Positions 8,541 through 17,694 of a stretch of 64,000 bases of DNA are shown here, in pieces; positions within the stretch are counted from its first letter, which is position 1; each line of letters opens with the position of its first letter. A program made the position numbers and the translations under genes. Under the pieces are notes generated by a model, which was not told the origin of the DNA, ran no database searches, and saw only the letters and a program-made list of their open reading frames with translations. The DNA is from CAUVKI01 sp963552605 (GTDB lineage: Bacteria; Bacillota; Clostridia; Tissierellales; Peptoniphilaceae), in NCBI GenBank assembly GCA_963552605.1, contig CAUVKI010000004.1, positions 1 to 64,000 of the forward strand. The letters are read 5' to 3'.

Positions 8541-8725
8541 ATTCCATAGGTATGATTATATCCATTTTGCAATAATAAAAAAAATTGTATATCTTCTGCG
8601 GACTACAAATAATTGGATTTTTTTGCACTTTAATCATCTCCACAAATCAATGGTAAAAAATAAATTTTTGTAGTATATTATGAATTATAAAACCCTTTGA
8701 TTTTAAGCAGGAAGTTTGCTTGTAA

Positions 8726-8754
8726 TTGCATTTTCAAAATCGTTATTGTAGAAT
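8726..8754 (+). promoter_or_regulatory. Sigma-A-type promoter for the asp23-fakA operon
   Basis: TTGCAT and TAGAAT separated by exactly 17 bases, about 25 bases before the Asp23-family start codon. Confidence 0.65.
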
Positions 8755-8777
8755 AAGGTCGTTGGGAGGTGAGATTG

Positions 8778-9134
8778 ATGGCTATCGAAGTCAAAAATGA
8801 AATGGGAAAGATTTCCGTTGATGATGAAGTTATCTCAACCATTGCAGGAATTTCCGCAATGGAAAGTTACGGTATTGTGGGAATGGCGGGAAAAAACGCC
8901 AGAGACGGATTGTTTGAGCTTTTGAGAAAAGACTATATGTCAAAGGGCGTTAATGTGGATAGCGATGGAGAGGAAATGAATATTGACCTCCATGTGGTTT
9001 TGCAGTTTGGAGTGAAGATTTCGGTCGTGGCTGCAAATATAATGGAACATGTGAAATTTGCGGTTGAAAATCTTTGCGGAGTTAAGGTGAACAAGGTGAA
9101 TGTGCTTGTGCAGGGAATAAGAGTTGAAAGATAA
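8778..9134 (+). CDS. Asp23/Gls24-family protein (YloU-like)
   Basis: 118 residues from ATG 8778, with GGGAGG 8 bases upstream; the upstream in-frame GTG overlaps that ribosome-binding site and is rejected. The whole length is an Asp23/Gls24 domain (VDDEVISTIAGISAMESYGIVGM near the start). In Firmicutes a YloU-type member regularly precedes a DAK2-domain kinase, as here, 12 bases away. Members are linked to envelope stress and have been reported near the membrane; the molecular role is not settled. Confidence 0.9.
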   Translation: MAIEVKNEMGKISVDDEVISTIAGISAMESYGIVGMAGKNARDGLFELLRKDYMSKGVNVDSDGEEMNIDLHVVLQFGVKISVVAANIMEHVKFAVENLCGVKVNKVNVLVQGIRVER

Positions 9135-9146
9135 CGGAGGGAGAAA

Positions 9147-10709
9147 TTGATTGTATTAAAGTCGGAGGAATTGAAAGTTTGTTTGAAGTCTGCTCTCTCC
9201 CACTTAGATGATAAAAGGGAAGCGGTTAATCGTTTGAATGTGTTTCCCGTTCCTGACGGAGACACCGGAACCAATATGGTGCTTACGGTAAAAAGTGCTG
9301 TGGATATGGCATTAAAAGTGCAAAAGGACGATGTGGGAGAAATTCTCAAGTCCTTAAGCAAGGGTGCGCTTATGGGCGCAAGAGGGAATTCAGGGGTTAT
9401 ATTATCTCAAATATTTAGAGGATTTTCCGAGGGACTTGACGGGCAGGCGGAGGCGGATGTAAAAAAACTTGCGAAAGGTTTTTTGGAGGCCTCAAAAAAG
9501 GCTTATAAAGCTGTTATGAAACCTACGGAGGGAACCATTCTCACGGTTTCAAAAGATATGGCGAATAATGCGGAGAGAATTGCTTCACATTCTCAGGATA
9601 TAGAGAGTTTTTTTAGAGAGCTTTTGCTTGTGGCAAAGGAGAGCTTGGATAAGACTCCTGAGAAACTTCCGATTCTTAAAGAGGCGGGAGTCGTTGATTC
9701 GGGAGGGGCTGGGCTTTTGGTCTTTTGGGAAGGATTTTATTATGGACTTTCCGAAGACAGAAAAAAATTCTTTTCGGAAGAAAAGAGCATTGAGGAAGTT
9801 CCGGAGGAAGATAAACCGTACAGTGTGGCGTTTTCTTTAGATGCCGAGGAGTCGGCAATAAGAAAACTTATTTCGCCGATTGTCGGCGGGGTGGAGATAC
9901 TGAAACAGAACCCCTTGAGAGTCGGTTTTTCGTGCATTGACTTGGGAGAAGTTTTTGGTGTGCTTAAAAGTTATTCATTGTTCGACATTTCAATAAAAAC
10001 TCTTAAGGATATGGGAACTATCGAGGTTTTGGAGGAGAAGAAAAATCTGACGGAGGGAACGGCGATGATTTCGGTTTCCTCGGGGAGCGGTGTAAGTAAC
10101 CTTTTTAAGGATTTGGGGGTTGAGAGCGTAATCTTCGGCGGGCAGACTATGAACCCCAGCACGGAGGATTTTTTGCGTGCAATCGACGAAGTTCCTTTCA
10201 CCAAAATTTTAATACTACCCAACAATAAAAATATCATACTTGCAGCAAATCAGGCAGCGGAACTTTCCGACAGGGAAGTCTCCGTGATTCCCACAAAGAC
10301 TATACCTCAAGGTATGGCAGCGGCTTTGGCTTTCAATCCGGAGGCGGAGCTTTCAGATAATTTTGACAATATGACGGAAGCTTCCAATAATATAAAATCC
10401 GGTCAGGTGACTTATTCTGTAAGGGATATTTCAATAAACGGCTTGGATATAAAGAAAGATGACATAATGGCACTCTCTGATGGTGATATAGTTGCAAACG
10501 GAAATGATTTGAATTCCGTTTCTCTGGAGCTTTTAGAAAAAATGCTTGGTGAGAGTTCTTATCTTGTCACCATAATCTATGGTGAGGAGGTATCGGAAGA
10601 GACCGCAGCCGAATTAAAAGAACGCTTTTTAAGTGTTCACCCCGAATTTGAAGTGGAAGTGATAAATGGAAATCAGCCCGTTTATTACTACATCATCTCC
10701 GTAGAGTAA
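9147..10709 (+). CDS. fakA: Fatty-acid kinase catalytic subunit-like protein (DAK2/DegV-associated, YloV)
   Basis: 520 residues. The N-terminal DhaL/DAK2 domain has NVFPVPDGDTGTNM at 31-44, whose aspartates bind Mg-ATP, and a second GARGNSGV loop near 80. A central and a C-terminal YloV-type domain follow. In Staphylococcus the orthologue FakA phosphorylates fatty acids held by FakB (DegV) proteins, making acyl-phosphate for phospholipid synthesis. No fakB is in the window. The start is TTG with GGAGG six bases before it. Confidence 0.88.
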   Translation: MIVLKSEELKVCLKSALSHLDDKREAVNRLNVFPVPDGDTGTNMVLTVKSAVDMALKVQKDDVGEILKSLSKGALMGARGNSGVILSQIFRGFSEGLDGQAEADVKKLAKGFLEASKKAYKAVMKPTEGTILTVSKDMANNAERIASHSQDIESFFRELLLVAKESLDKTPEKLPILKEAGVVDSGGAGLLVFWEGFYYGLSEDRKKFFSEEKSIEEVPEEDKPYSVAFSLDAEESAIRKLISPIVGGVEILKQNPLRVGFSCIDLGEVFGVLKSYSLFDISIKTLKDMGTIEVLEEKKNLTEGTAMISVSSGSGVSNLFKDLGVESVIFGGQTMNPSTEDFLRAIDEVPFTKILILPNNKNIILAANQAAELSDREVSVIPTKTIPQGMAAALAFNPEAELSDNFDNMTEASNNIKSGQVTYSVRDISINGLDIKKDDIMALSDGDIVANGNDLNSVSLELLEKMLGESSYLVTIIYGEEVSEETAAELKERFLSVHPEFEVEVINGNQPVYYYIISVE

Positions 10710-10719
10710 TAGAGAAAGT

Positions 10720-12762
10720 ATGTATTTATCCGATGACGTCAGCTGCTTAAGAGGAATTGGAAACTATAAAAGGAGCTTGTTTAATAAGTTAGGAGTTTTC
10801 AGCATTGAACAGCTCTTAAGGTATTATCCGAAAAAATATACGGATTTGACGGAATTTTCCGATATCAGAACTTCAGGCGTAGGTCAGAGAGTGACTTTAA
10901 AAGTTGAAGTGTTGGAGCGGGCGTCGCTTTTTTTTGCCGCAAACGGACTTACAATTCTCACGCTTAAAGTCATTTCAGGCGGGATTGAGCTGGAGCTTGT
11001 GTGGTATAGGAAAGAGTATTGGATTGACAGGTTTCATAAGGGGGAAACTTTTGTCATAAGCGGTAAGCTCGCAAGAAAGGGCAAAAAATTTCAGATTTCA
11101 AGTCCTATCATAGAGGACGAAAAAAAACAAAATAAAATAGGGAGCATTGTCGGAACTTATTCGCTTACCGCAGGGATTACAAATGATGCCGTTCGTTTCG
11201 CAATTAAGGAAGCGATCTCTCTTTCTTCGGAAATCCCTGAGATATTATCCTCGGATTTAAGAAAAAAAACCACGCTTCTCCCCATAGGAGAAGCCATAAG
11301 AGCGATACACTTTCCTAAAAATTCGGAGGAACTCCAAAGGGCAATTTTGAGGATTAAGACCGATGAGCTTTTATCTTATGCTTTGGCATTGGAGCTTATC
11401 AAAAAAGAGGGGACGGAAAAGAGGGGCAGAGCTTTTTCAGACTCGAAAGAAGCTTTTTCCATAATTAAAAGGCTTGATTTTAAACTCACAAAAGCGCAGG
11501 AAAAAGCAGTTAAGGAAATTTTTTCGGATCTCTCAAGCGGCAGGGCTATGCACAGATTGCTCCAAGGCGATGTGGGAAGCGGAAAGACGGTGGTTGCTTT
11601 TTTGGCTATGATATATGCGGCTCTTTCCGGTACACAGTCGGTTTTGTTAGCTCCTACGGGGGTTTTGGCTTTGCAGCATTCGGAAAATTTCAAAAAACTT
11701 CTTGCAAAACTGGACTTGGATATAAGTTTCGATTTGCTTAAAGGTTCCACCAAGATTAAGGAAAAAGAATTGATAAAAAAGAGACTGAAAAGCGGAGAGC
11801 TTATGTGTCTTATTGGGACTCACGCAATCTTGGAAGAAGATGTCGTATTTAAAGATTTGGGGCTTATCGTAACTGATGAGCAGCATCGTTTTGGGGTTTC
11901 CCAAAGGGCTTTGTTGGAAAATAAGGCTGAGAACCCGAATATCCTTGTGATGAGCGCCACTCCCATTCCCCGCACTCTTACCCTTACGGTGTTCGGAGAT
12001 TTGGATATCTCCACGATAGATGAACTTCCGATCGGAAGACGGCCGATAAAAACAACCGTAATTCCCCTTTCGTTTGAAAGCAGGTTGTTTGAATTTTTAA
12101 AAACACAGTTGCAGGAGGGCAGACAAGTCTATCTTGTCGTTCCCATGATTGAGGAGTCCGGTTATCTTGTGGAAAGTTCGGAGGAGATATATAGCAGAGC
12201 CTCGGAAAAACTCTCGGATTTCAAGGTTGGACTGCTACATGGCAAGATGAAATCCGAGGAGAAAGATGAAGTGCTTTTTTCTTTTATGAAAGGCGATATT
12301 GATGTGCTCTGCTCCACCACGGTTATAGAGGTGGGGGTTAATGTTCCGAACGCCACGGTTATGGCGATTTATAATGCGGAACGTTTCGGACTTTCTCAGC
12401 TCCATCAGCTCAGGGGGAGAGTCGGAAGAGGAGGATTGCAGTCTTATTGTTTTTTGATCTCCGATTTGTCAAACGACCGACTTAAAATGATGGAGCGTTC
12501 AAATGACGGGTTTGAGATAGCGGAGAAAGATCTGGAACTTAGGGGAGCGGGGGATCTTTTGGGAACAAAGCAGTCGGGATTTACCTCTTTTAACCTTGCC
12601 GATGTCTATAAAGATTTTCGTCTCTTTCAGAGAGTGCTTGTTTTGGCAAGGGGAATTTTGGATAAAGATCCTAGCCTTTCTTCAGAGGAAAATTCCGGAC
12701 TTAAATTTCTTGCAGAGGCATTTCTTAAGAGACTTCGTGCGGGAGAGGTTTCCGCAAATTAG
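10720..12762 (+). CDS. recG: ATP-dependent DNA helicase RecG
   Basis: 680 residues, full length for RecG. An N-terminal wedge/OB domain (RYYPKKYTDLTEFSDI) precedes a superfamily 2 helicase core with Walker A GDVGSGKT at 283-290, DEQH box (TDEQHRFG), SATPIPRT, and the C-terminal motif HQLRGRVGRGG followed by the RecG-specific tail (LRGAGDLLGTKQSG). RecG remodels stalled replication forks and Holliday junctions in the cytoplasm. It lies 11 bases after the fakA-like gene and just before rsmD, a common Firmicute order. Confidence 0.96.
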   Translation: MYLSDDVSCLRGIGNYKRSLFNKLGVFSIEQLLRYYPKKYTDLTEFSDIRTSGVGQRVTLKVEVLERASLFFAANGLTILTLKVISGGIELELVWYRKEYWIDRFHKGETFVISGKLARKGKKFQISSPIIEDEKKQNKIGSIVGTYSLTAGITNDAVRFAIKEAISLSSEIPEILSSDLRKKTTLLPIGEAIRAIHFPKNSEELQRAILRIKTDELLSYALALELIKKEGTEKRGRAFSDSKEAFSIIKRLDFKLTKAQEKAVKEIFSDLSSGRAMHRLLQGDVGSGKTVVAFLAMIYAALSGTQSVLLAPTGVLALQHSENFKKLLAKLDLDISFDLLKGSTKIKEKELIKKRLKSGELMCLIGTHAILEEDVVFKDLGLIVTDEQHRFGVSQRALLENKAENPNILVMSATPIPRTLTLTVFGDLDISTIDELPIGRRPIKTTVIPLSFESRLFEFLKTQLQEGRQVYLVVPMIEESGYLVESSEEIYSRASEKLSDFKVGLLHGKMKSEEKDEVLFSFMKGDIDVLCSTTVIEVGVNVPNATVMAIYNAERFGLSQLHQLRGRVGRGGLQSYCFLISDLSNDRLKMMERSNDGFEIAEKDLELRGAGDLLGTKQSGFTSFNLADVYKDFRLFQRVLVLARGILDKDPSLSSEENSGLKFLAEAFLKRLRAGEVSAN

Positions 12763-12769
12763 GAGAGTT

Positions 12770-13318
12770 ATGCGTATAATATCGGGAAATAGAAAAGGGC
12801 TTAGGTTAAAATCGCCAAAAGGCTCGCTCGTCAGACCCACGGAAGATCATATCAAGGAGATGATTTTTAATATCATAAAACCCGTTAAATGCGCTTCAGT
12901 TGTGGTGGACGGGTTTTCGGGAAGCGGAGCTGTAGGATTGGAATTTTTGAGCAGAGGGGCAGGGAAGTGTTATTTTATAGATACTTCTCCCTCAAGTGTC
13001 GGGCTTATTAGGGAAAATATTTCTTTAGCCAAGCTTGAGGAAGCTTTGGTTTACAAATGCGCCTTTTCTAAAGCTCTGCCAAAAATTTCAGAAATGGTGG
13101 ATTATTTTTATCTGGATCCTCCTTTTTCAAAAGAATTTTTACTTAAAGAAGCACTTTTGTTGATTGACGAGAGCCCTCTGCTCAACTCCGAGACATTGGT
13201 GATTTCGGAAAGCTCTTTAGATTTTCCGAGGGAACTTGGGCTAAAGAGATTGAAACTTTATGATAGACGGGATAAAAAAAATAAATCCGTTTCTTTTTTT
13301 GCAGTTCATAAATTATAG
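12770..13318 (+). CDS. rsmD: 16S rRNA (guanine(966)-N(2))-methyltransferase
   Basis: 182 residues from ATG 12770, placed by AGGAG four bases upstream and by the family N-terminus MRIISGNRKG. The Rossmann motif I is DGFSGSGAVGLEFLSRGA, and the catalytic motif is YLDPPF (usual form DPPY). RsmD methylates G966 of 16S rRNA during 30S assembly. It starts 8 bases after recG and is followed by coaD, the usual rsmD-coaD pair. Confidence 0.93.
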   Translation: MRIISGNRKGLRLKSPKGSLVRPTEDHIKEMIFNIIKPVKCASVVVDGFSGSGAVGLEFLSRGAGKCYFIDTSPSSVGLIRENISLAKLEEALVYKCAFSKALPKISEMVDYFYLDPPFSKEFLLKEALLLIDESPLLNSETLVISESSLDFPRELGLKRLKLYDRRDKKNKSVSFFAVHKL

Positions 13319-13331
13319 GGGTTGGTGGAAA

Positions 13332-13817
13332 ATGATTGCAGTATATCCGGGTAGTTTTGACCCTCCCACACACGGTCATTTGAATTTGATAGAGAGGGCA
13401 AGCGGAATGTTCGATTCTCTTGTGGTTGCAGTGCTTACAAATCCTCAAAAAAAATCTCTTCTTACGGTCGGGGAAAGAGTGGATATAATAAAGAAGTGCA
13501 CGGTTAAGTTTTCAAATGTTCAGGTGGAGCATTTTGAGGGTCTCACAACGGATTTTTTGGAAAGATTGAATGCACATATATTGGTCAGGGGGTTAAGAGC
13601 ACCTTATGATTTGGAATATGAAATGCAGATGGCGTCGGTAAATCACCATCTTAATCCCAAAGTGGAAACGGTATATTTGCCTGCAAGAGATGATTTGACC
13701 TTTATAAGCTCCAGTATTTGCAAAGAGGTGGCTGCTTTCGGAGGTGATATTTCCATATTTGTGCCTAAAGTGGTGGAGGATTTGGTGAGATTAAAATTTA
13801 ATCGGAGGGATTTCTGA
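13332..13817 (+). CDS. coaD: Phosphopantetheine adenylyltransferase
   Basis: 161 residues, the normal CoaD length. Start at ATG 13332 gives the family N-terminus MIAVYPGSFDPPTHGHLN, with the nucleotidyl-transferase T/HxGH motif (His14, His16), and SSSICKEVA near residue 128 as the ISSTxxR-like motif. It makes dephospho-CoA from phosphopantetheine and ATP, the fourth step of CoA synthesis. Its stop codon overlaps the start of the following coiled-coil gene by one base. Confidence 0.95.
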   Translation: MIAVYPGSFDPPTHGHLNLIERASGMFDSLVVAVLTNPQKKSLLTVGERVDIIKKCTVKFSNVQVEHFEGLTTDFLERLNAHILVRGLRAPYDLEYEMQMASVNHHLNPKVETVYLPARDDLTFISSSICKEVAAFGGDISIFVPKVVEDLVRLKFNRRDF

Positions 13818-14254
13818 TGGATGTTATGGAACTTTTGGATGAGCTTGAGGAGCTGATTGAGAAACATAGAATTTTCAGCAAGAAAAATGACATTCTTGAT
13901 GTAATTAAAGAAATCCGTCTGGGACTTCCCGATGAAATCAAACAAGCCCAATGGATAAAGGAAGAAAAACAAAAAATTCTTTATGATGCAAAAAGAGAAT
14001 CGGAAGAAATTATACTCAATGCGGAATCGAAGGTTAAGGAGCTTATAGAAAACAGCAATATAAAGGAAGAAGCGGAGATATTGGCGGAAAAAATTATAAA
14101 AGATGCGGAGGAAGAGGCGGAATCAATCATAGGTAATGCTTTTGAATACTCGGATGGAATTTTTGAAGTAATTGAGAGAAAACTCGGAGAGTTTCAGGAC
14201 ACAATGTCTAAAAATCGTCAGGCTATAAAAAAGATGAGTGAAAAAAGAAGATGA
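13817..14254 (+). CDS. Coiled-coil protein of unknown function, coaD-linked
   Basis: 145 residues, highly charged and almost wholly helical, with a short family-like opening (MDVMELLDELEELIEKH, then EIRLGLPDEIKQAQWIKEE) followed by long heptad-like E/K/A segments. Similar proteins after coaD in clostridia are often called ATPase, or compared with V-type ATPase subunit H, because of the coiled coil, but no Walker motif is present here. Translation is coupled to coaD by a one-base overlap. A strong terminator follows. Function unknown. Confidence 0.75.
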   Translation: MDVMELLDELEELIEKHRIFSKKNDILDVIKEIRLGLPDEIKQAQWIKEEKQKILYDAKRESEEIILNAESKVKELIENSNIKEEAEILAEKIIKDAEEEAESIIGNAFEYSDGIFEVIERKLGEFQDTMSKNRQAIKKMSEKRR

Positions 14255-14258
14255 GCAT

Positions 14259-14300
14259 AAAAAAAGGGGAGCGTATTTTAAAATACAACTCCCTTTTTTA
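14259..14300. terminator. Intrinsic terminator after the coaD operon
   Basis: AAAAAAGGGGAG, an inner palindrome CGTATTTTAAAATAC and CTCCCTTTTTT make a long stem with A/T tails on both sides. It ends exactly where the truncated toxin gene ends, and supplies that gene's stop codon. Confidence 0.85.
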
Positions 14301-14414
14301 AGTTTCTAATTTAATACTTTGGATAAGCTGATTTATACGATTCAGCGTCTTCTTATCTTCTGACTGCCAAGAGATATACTCAGCCAAAGCATCTTCGGTA
14401 AAGGTTACTCTCAT
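14298..14414 (-). pseudogene. Truncated YoeB/Txe-type toxin
   Basis: 38 codons beginning MRVTFTEDALAEYISWQ and ending ...RINQLIQSIKLET before TAA. It matches the first part of YoeB-family mRNA-interferase toxins, which are about 85 residues. The C-terminal half, carrying the catalytic His and Arg and the final Tyr, is missing, and the stop codon falls in the T-run of the coaD terminator. The ATG overlaps the antitoxin stop (ATGA), as in intact yefM-yoeB pairs. The truncated product should be inactive. Confidence 0.75.
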
Positions 14415-14668
14415 TTAGCCATATCCTCAAGTTCTTCCATGGTCTTTATCACAACACGACCCTCTGCAAGCTGCTGCATAGATTTGTTGATTTTTTCAAA
14501 ATACTCTGCATTACGGCGGATTTTTTCTAGTTTGTTGTATTCCTTCTCACTTATAACAACAAAATTTTTGTTGCGGGGACGGGAAATCAAAACTTTTTCG
14601 CCGGAGCTGACAAGGTCGCTTATTTTTTTGAAATCATTTCGCATATCAAAGGATTTTAAGGCTATCAT
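14411..14668 (-). CDS. Phd/YefM-family antitoxin
   Basis: 85 residues with the Phd/YefM N-terminal DNA-binding fold (FDMRNDFKKISDLVSSGEKVLISRPRN, then FVVISEKEYNKLEK) and an acidic, flexible C-terminal toxin-binding tail. It would neutralise YoeB and autoregulate the pair, but the adjacent toxin gene is truncated. Its start codon overlaps the ispF stop, so it is now read at the end of the ispD-ispF transcript. Confidence 0.85.
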   Translation of the reverse strand: MIALKSFDMRNDFKKISDLVSSGEKVLISRPRNKNFVVISEKEYNKLEKIRRNAEYFEKINKSMQQLAEGRVVIKTMEELEDMAK

Positions 14669-15159
14669 TTCTCATTCCCGATTTTTGTTCTTTTCAAAAT
14701 CACCACGGCGTCCGCTTTAATCCCCTCACTTCTACCCTCAAAACCCAAGCCTTCAGTTGTGGTGGCTTTGACTGAAACTTGGTTTTTTTTTGTTTGCAGG
14801 GCATTTGCAATATTTACCCTCATCTCATCTATGTATGGAGAGAGTTTAGGTCTTTCACAGGAGATTACGCAGTCCAAATTTCCTACCCTATAACCTTTTT
14901 TTCGCATAAGCTTTGCCGTATGCTTCATTAGGATTATACTTGAGATGTCTTTGTATCGGGAATCCGTGTCGGGAAAAAGTTTTCCTATATCGCCCAATGC
15001 TAAAGCTCCGAGTATGGCATCATTGATTGCGTGAATTAGAACATCTGCATCGGAGTGTCCGAGCAATCCCAAGTCAAAGGGGATTTTCACCCCCCCTATT
15101 ATAAGCTCCCTTCCCTTGACCAATCTGTGTACATCGCTTCCAATTCCTATCCTAAGCAT
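14665..15159 (-). CDS. ispF: 2-C-methyl-D-erythritol 2,4-cyclodiphosphate synthase
   Basis: 164 residues, full length. GIGSDVH (metal-binding Asp and His) at the N-terminus, LLGHSDADVLIHA with the second metal His, the FPDTD loop and VKATTTEGLGF near the C-terminus are all present. It forms the cyclic diphosphate in the MEP isoprenoid pathway. It overlaps ispD by 8 bases, so the two consecutive MEP genes are coupled. Confidence 0.95.
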   Translation of the reverse strand: MLRIGIGSDVHRLVKGRELIIGGVKIPFDLGLLGHSDADVLIHAINDAILGALALGDIGKLFPDTDSRYKDISSIILMKHTAKLMRKKGYRVGNLDCVISCERPKLSPYIDEMRVNIANALQTKKNQVSVKATTTEGLGFEGRSEGIKADAVVILKRTKIGNEK

Positions 15160-15874
15160 TTTTCATAGTGCTCCTTCCGTTTGAATTCTCCCTAAAGAAA
15201 TGCAAAGCCTCCCCCAACAACACATCATCGGGAGTGGTGATTTTTATATTTTCATAAGCTCCCATAACCATTACCACGCTATGACCGTAGTTTTCCACAA
15301 TTGAAGCATCATCGGTTTCCGTAATTTCTCTTGAGAGGGCATTTTGGTAAGCTCTTAGCAAAAGATTTTTTTCAAACCCTTGTGGAGTTTGTGTATTCCA
15401 TATAAGACTGCGGTCGGGAGTTTTCATTACAACTCCGTCTTTTACAAACTTAACGGTGTCTTTAGCTTTCACGCCTGCCACAGCCGCACCGCAAAGTTCT
15501 GTTTTTTTCACCACCCGATCTATAATCTCACCGGAAACAAAAGGTCTTGCACCGTCGTGGCTTAAAATAATCTCACACCTCTCCGACACCGAAAGAAATC
15601 CGTTAAAAGCGCTATTATGTCTTTCATTTCCTCCCGGAACAACACTCGAAACTTTTTTAAATCCGTATTTTTTCACTATTTCTTTTCTTATAAACTCCAG
15701 CTCGTTTCTTCTCCCCACCACAACTATTTCACTTATCAGCGAAGAGTCTTCAAATTTCTCGATTGTATGAGCAAGTATGGGTTTTCCCCCTATGAGAATA
15801 AACTGCTTATTGATCTTTGAACCCATACGGTGGCTCATACCTGCTGCCAAGATTACTGCGGAAACAAACATCAT
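15152..15874 (-). CDS. ispD: 2-C-methyl-D-erythritol 4-phosphate cytidylyltransferase
   Basis: 240 residues. LAAGMSHRMGSKINKQF near the N-terminus is the CTP-binding loop (LAAGxGxRMG...KQF), and HDGARPFVS and TPQGF are the further nucleotide and substrate motifs. It makes CDP-methylerythritol in the MEP pathway. Two adjacent ATG codons (15874 and 15871) overlap the stop of the upstream 540-residue gene; the first is chosen. Confidence 0.95.
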   Translation of the reverse strand: MMFVSAVILAAGMSHRMGSKINKQFILIGGKPILAHTIEKFEDSSLISEIVVVGRRNELEFIRKEIVKKYGFKKVSSVVPGGNERHNSAFNGFLSVSERCEIILSHDGARPFVSGEIIDRVVKKTELCGAAVAGVKAKDTVKFVKDGVVMKTPDRSLIWNTQTPQGFEKNLLLRAYQNALSREITETDDASIVENYGHSVVMVMGAYENIKITTPDDVLLGEALHFFRENSNGRSTMKNA

Positions 15875-17493
15875 ATTCCTCTCTTTCTTCTTGGAAGCTT
15901 TATAACATTATTTTCAGACGAGGAGCTTTGGGAGTAATAATCAAAAAACGCTTTTGAAAAATCGGATATTCTGAGCATATTGTCAACTTCATTTCTCAAA
16001 AAAGGTTCTATCAGTCCTATTCCCTCAAAAACGGAAACATACCTTGAAAATATAAATCTATAAGAGGAAGAGTCAAAGAATTTCAAGACGGAATATTCTC
16101 CCGCTTCATTTGACAAGATGAAATCCACTATAAATTCAGTGGTATCTCTCAAAAGCTCTTGTCTCACTCTTCCCGAAACTCTTTCCAAAAATTCCCCGCT
16201 CAGCAAAAACAAAGCCATTACATAAAATTTATCCATTGTGCAAAGGCGCAGCCAGTTTACCAAAAGGGGAGTAGGCTTAAGCTTTCCGTTTTCATTTTTA
16301 AGAATCGAATATCTGAATCCGAAAGTTATAAAAAAATCTATCCTCGGGTAATCCGATTGAACTACATTTCCTGAACGGGCAGCTTGCGAGAAATTAAAAA
16401 TTTCGTTAATTCTTTGAAGTTCCCCCTTTTTGGGTCTGCCTTTTTCGGTAAGGTGAAAATCTTCTCCGGAAAGAAATATTAAAAAATCGTCAAAGTCAAA
16501 AATCAGGCTGCATTTATCGCTGTCAAAATAAGGAGACAGTTTGGCATTGAGTTTTGTATCTGATGGAAAGAGCGAGTCTATAAGCTCGTTTTCCCGCATC
16601 ATTATAAACCTTTCCTCGCTTATCTTAAGAATTTCTTTGTACGCCGAAAGGGCATTTTGATCCGTTTTGGAAATATAGGAGAGATAGAGTTTGAGAGCAT
16701 CAATAAAAGTGTTAAGCTCATTCTTTGTGATAATCATTTTCGAGTCCAAAGCTTCTTCAAAAAACTCCCTTATGTCCGCCTTGTATATTTCATTAAGCTT
16801 TAACTTTTTAGGAGAAAGTACCGCATCAAAAAATTCGACCAAAGCAAAACGCACTTTCGCCGCTTCTTCTTCTGAAAGTCCATTTTCGGCTTCAAATTTT
16901 TCAATCTCCTCGTATAAATCCAGTGCAGAGCTATCAACTTCTTTGGAAAGATGATACGAAAGATAAGAAGTTATGAGGTCTTTGGATTTTTCCCTCAACT
17001 CTTCTTTGCAATCATATCCTGAATACCGAGCCAAAATGGAGTAGTGAAATCTTTTATCGTCGATTATCAGCGGCTCATAGAAAGGAAAATGAAGCTCTCC
17101 GATTTTTATAAGCCTCAATAAACCCGTAGAACCTTCTTCCATAACCTTTCCGTACACTTTAAACATATCATTGGTGAAACTGTCTGCAAGAATTGAGTTA
17201 TCCCCCTCAACTTTCAGACAGGTATACATAGAAACATATGAGTCATCAATCAAATCCGATACTTTAAGCTCTTTTTCGGGAGTTTTTTTGCTTAAAAGAT
17301 TATCAGCTTGGATAATGAGGTTTCTTATGGTGAGATTGTTCATTTGTTGAAGCCCTATAAAAAATTCTATAAGAATTTCTTTGGGGATATTTTTATTTGA
17401 ACTTTTCTCATCACGAATAAAAGTTGCTTCCGCCAAGTCAAGAAGTTTTTGTTTCACAGCTTCCAAAGTCTCTTTATTATTTTTAGTCTTCAT
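15871..17493 (-). CDS. Protein of unknown function, 540 residues
   Basis: I do not recognise this family. The protein is soluble, mostly helical, acidic overall and rich in Phe, Ile and Leu, with no signal peptide or membrane segment. A short LTEKGRPKKGELQRINEIF segment near residue 360 could be a winged-helix or helix-turn-helix piece. It ends in a basic tail (KLPRRKRGI). A plausible ribosome-binding site lies before ATG 17493. It is the first gene of an operon with ispD and ispF, overlapping ispD by 4 bases. Nothing in the sequence ties it to isoprenoid synthesis, so no function is proposed. Confidence 0.75.
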   Translation of the reverse strand: MKTKNNKETLEAVKQKLLDLAEATFIRDEKSSNKNIPKEILIEFFIGLQQMNNLTIRNLIIQADNLLSKKTPEKELKVSDLIDDSYVSMYTCLKVEGDNSILADSFTNDMFKVYGKVMEEGSTGLLRLIKIGELHFPFYEPLIIDDKRFHYSILARYSGYDCKEELREKSKDLITSYLSYHLSKEVDSSALDLYEEIEKFEAENGLSEEEAAKVRFALVEFFDAVLSPKKLKLNEIYKADIREFFEEALDSKMIITKNELNTFIDALKLYLSYISKTDQNALSAYKEILKISEERFIMMRENELIDSLFPSDTKLNAKLSPYFDSDKCSLIFDFDDFLIFLSGEDFHLTEKGRPKKGELQRINEIFNFSQAARSGNVVQSDYPRIDFFITFGFRYSILKNENGKLKPTPLLVNWLRLCTMDKFYVMALFLLSGEFLERVSGRVRQELLRDTTEFIVDFILSNEAGEYSVLKFFDSSSYRFIFSRYVSVFEGIGLIEPFLRNEVDNMLRISDFSKAFFDYYSQSSSSENNVIKLPRRKRGI

Positions 17494-17624
17494 CTCTTAA
17501 ATCACCTGCAAGTTTTAGTTATTTTCTCTTATAATCGTATGCGGTAATTGTATATGATAAGTTGTTTTTTTAAAAGTCTTTTTTATATGGATTGGATTTT
17601 CTAAGGTGCTGTCGGATTTTCGTA

Positions 17625-17654
17625 TTGACTTGCACAAATCTTTTATACTAATAT
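17625..17654 (+). promoter_or_regulatory. Promoter of the rluC-type gene
   Basis: TTGACT and TAATAT separated by 18 bases, about 40 bases before the ATG at 17695. Confidence 0.5.
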
Positions 17655-17694
17655 TAGATACGGTTATTTTAGATTAAGAGGACATTTAATTGAA

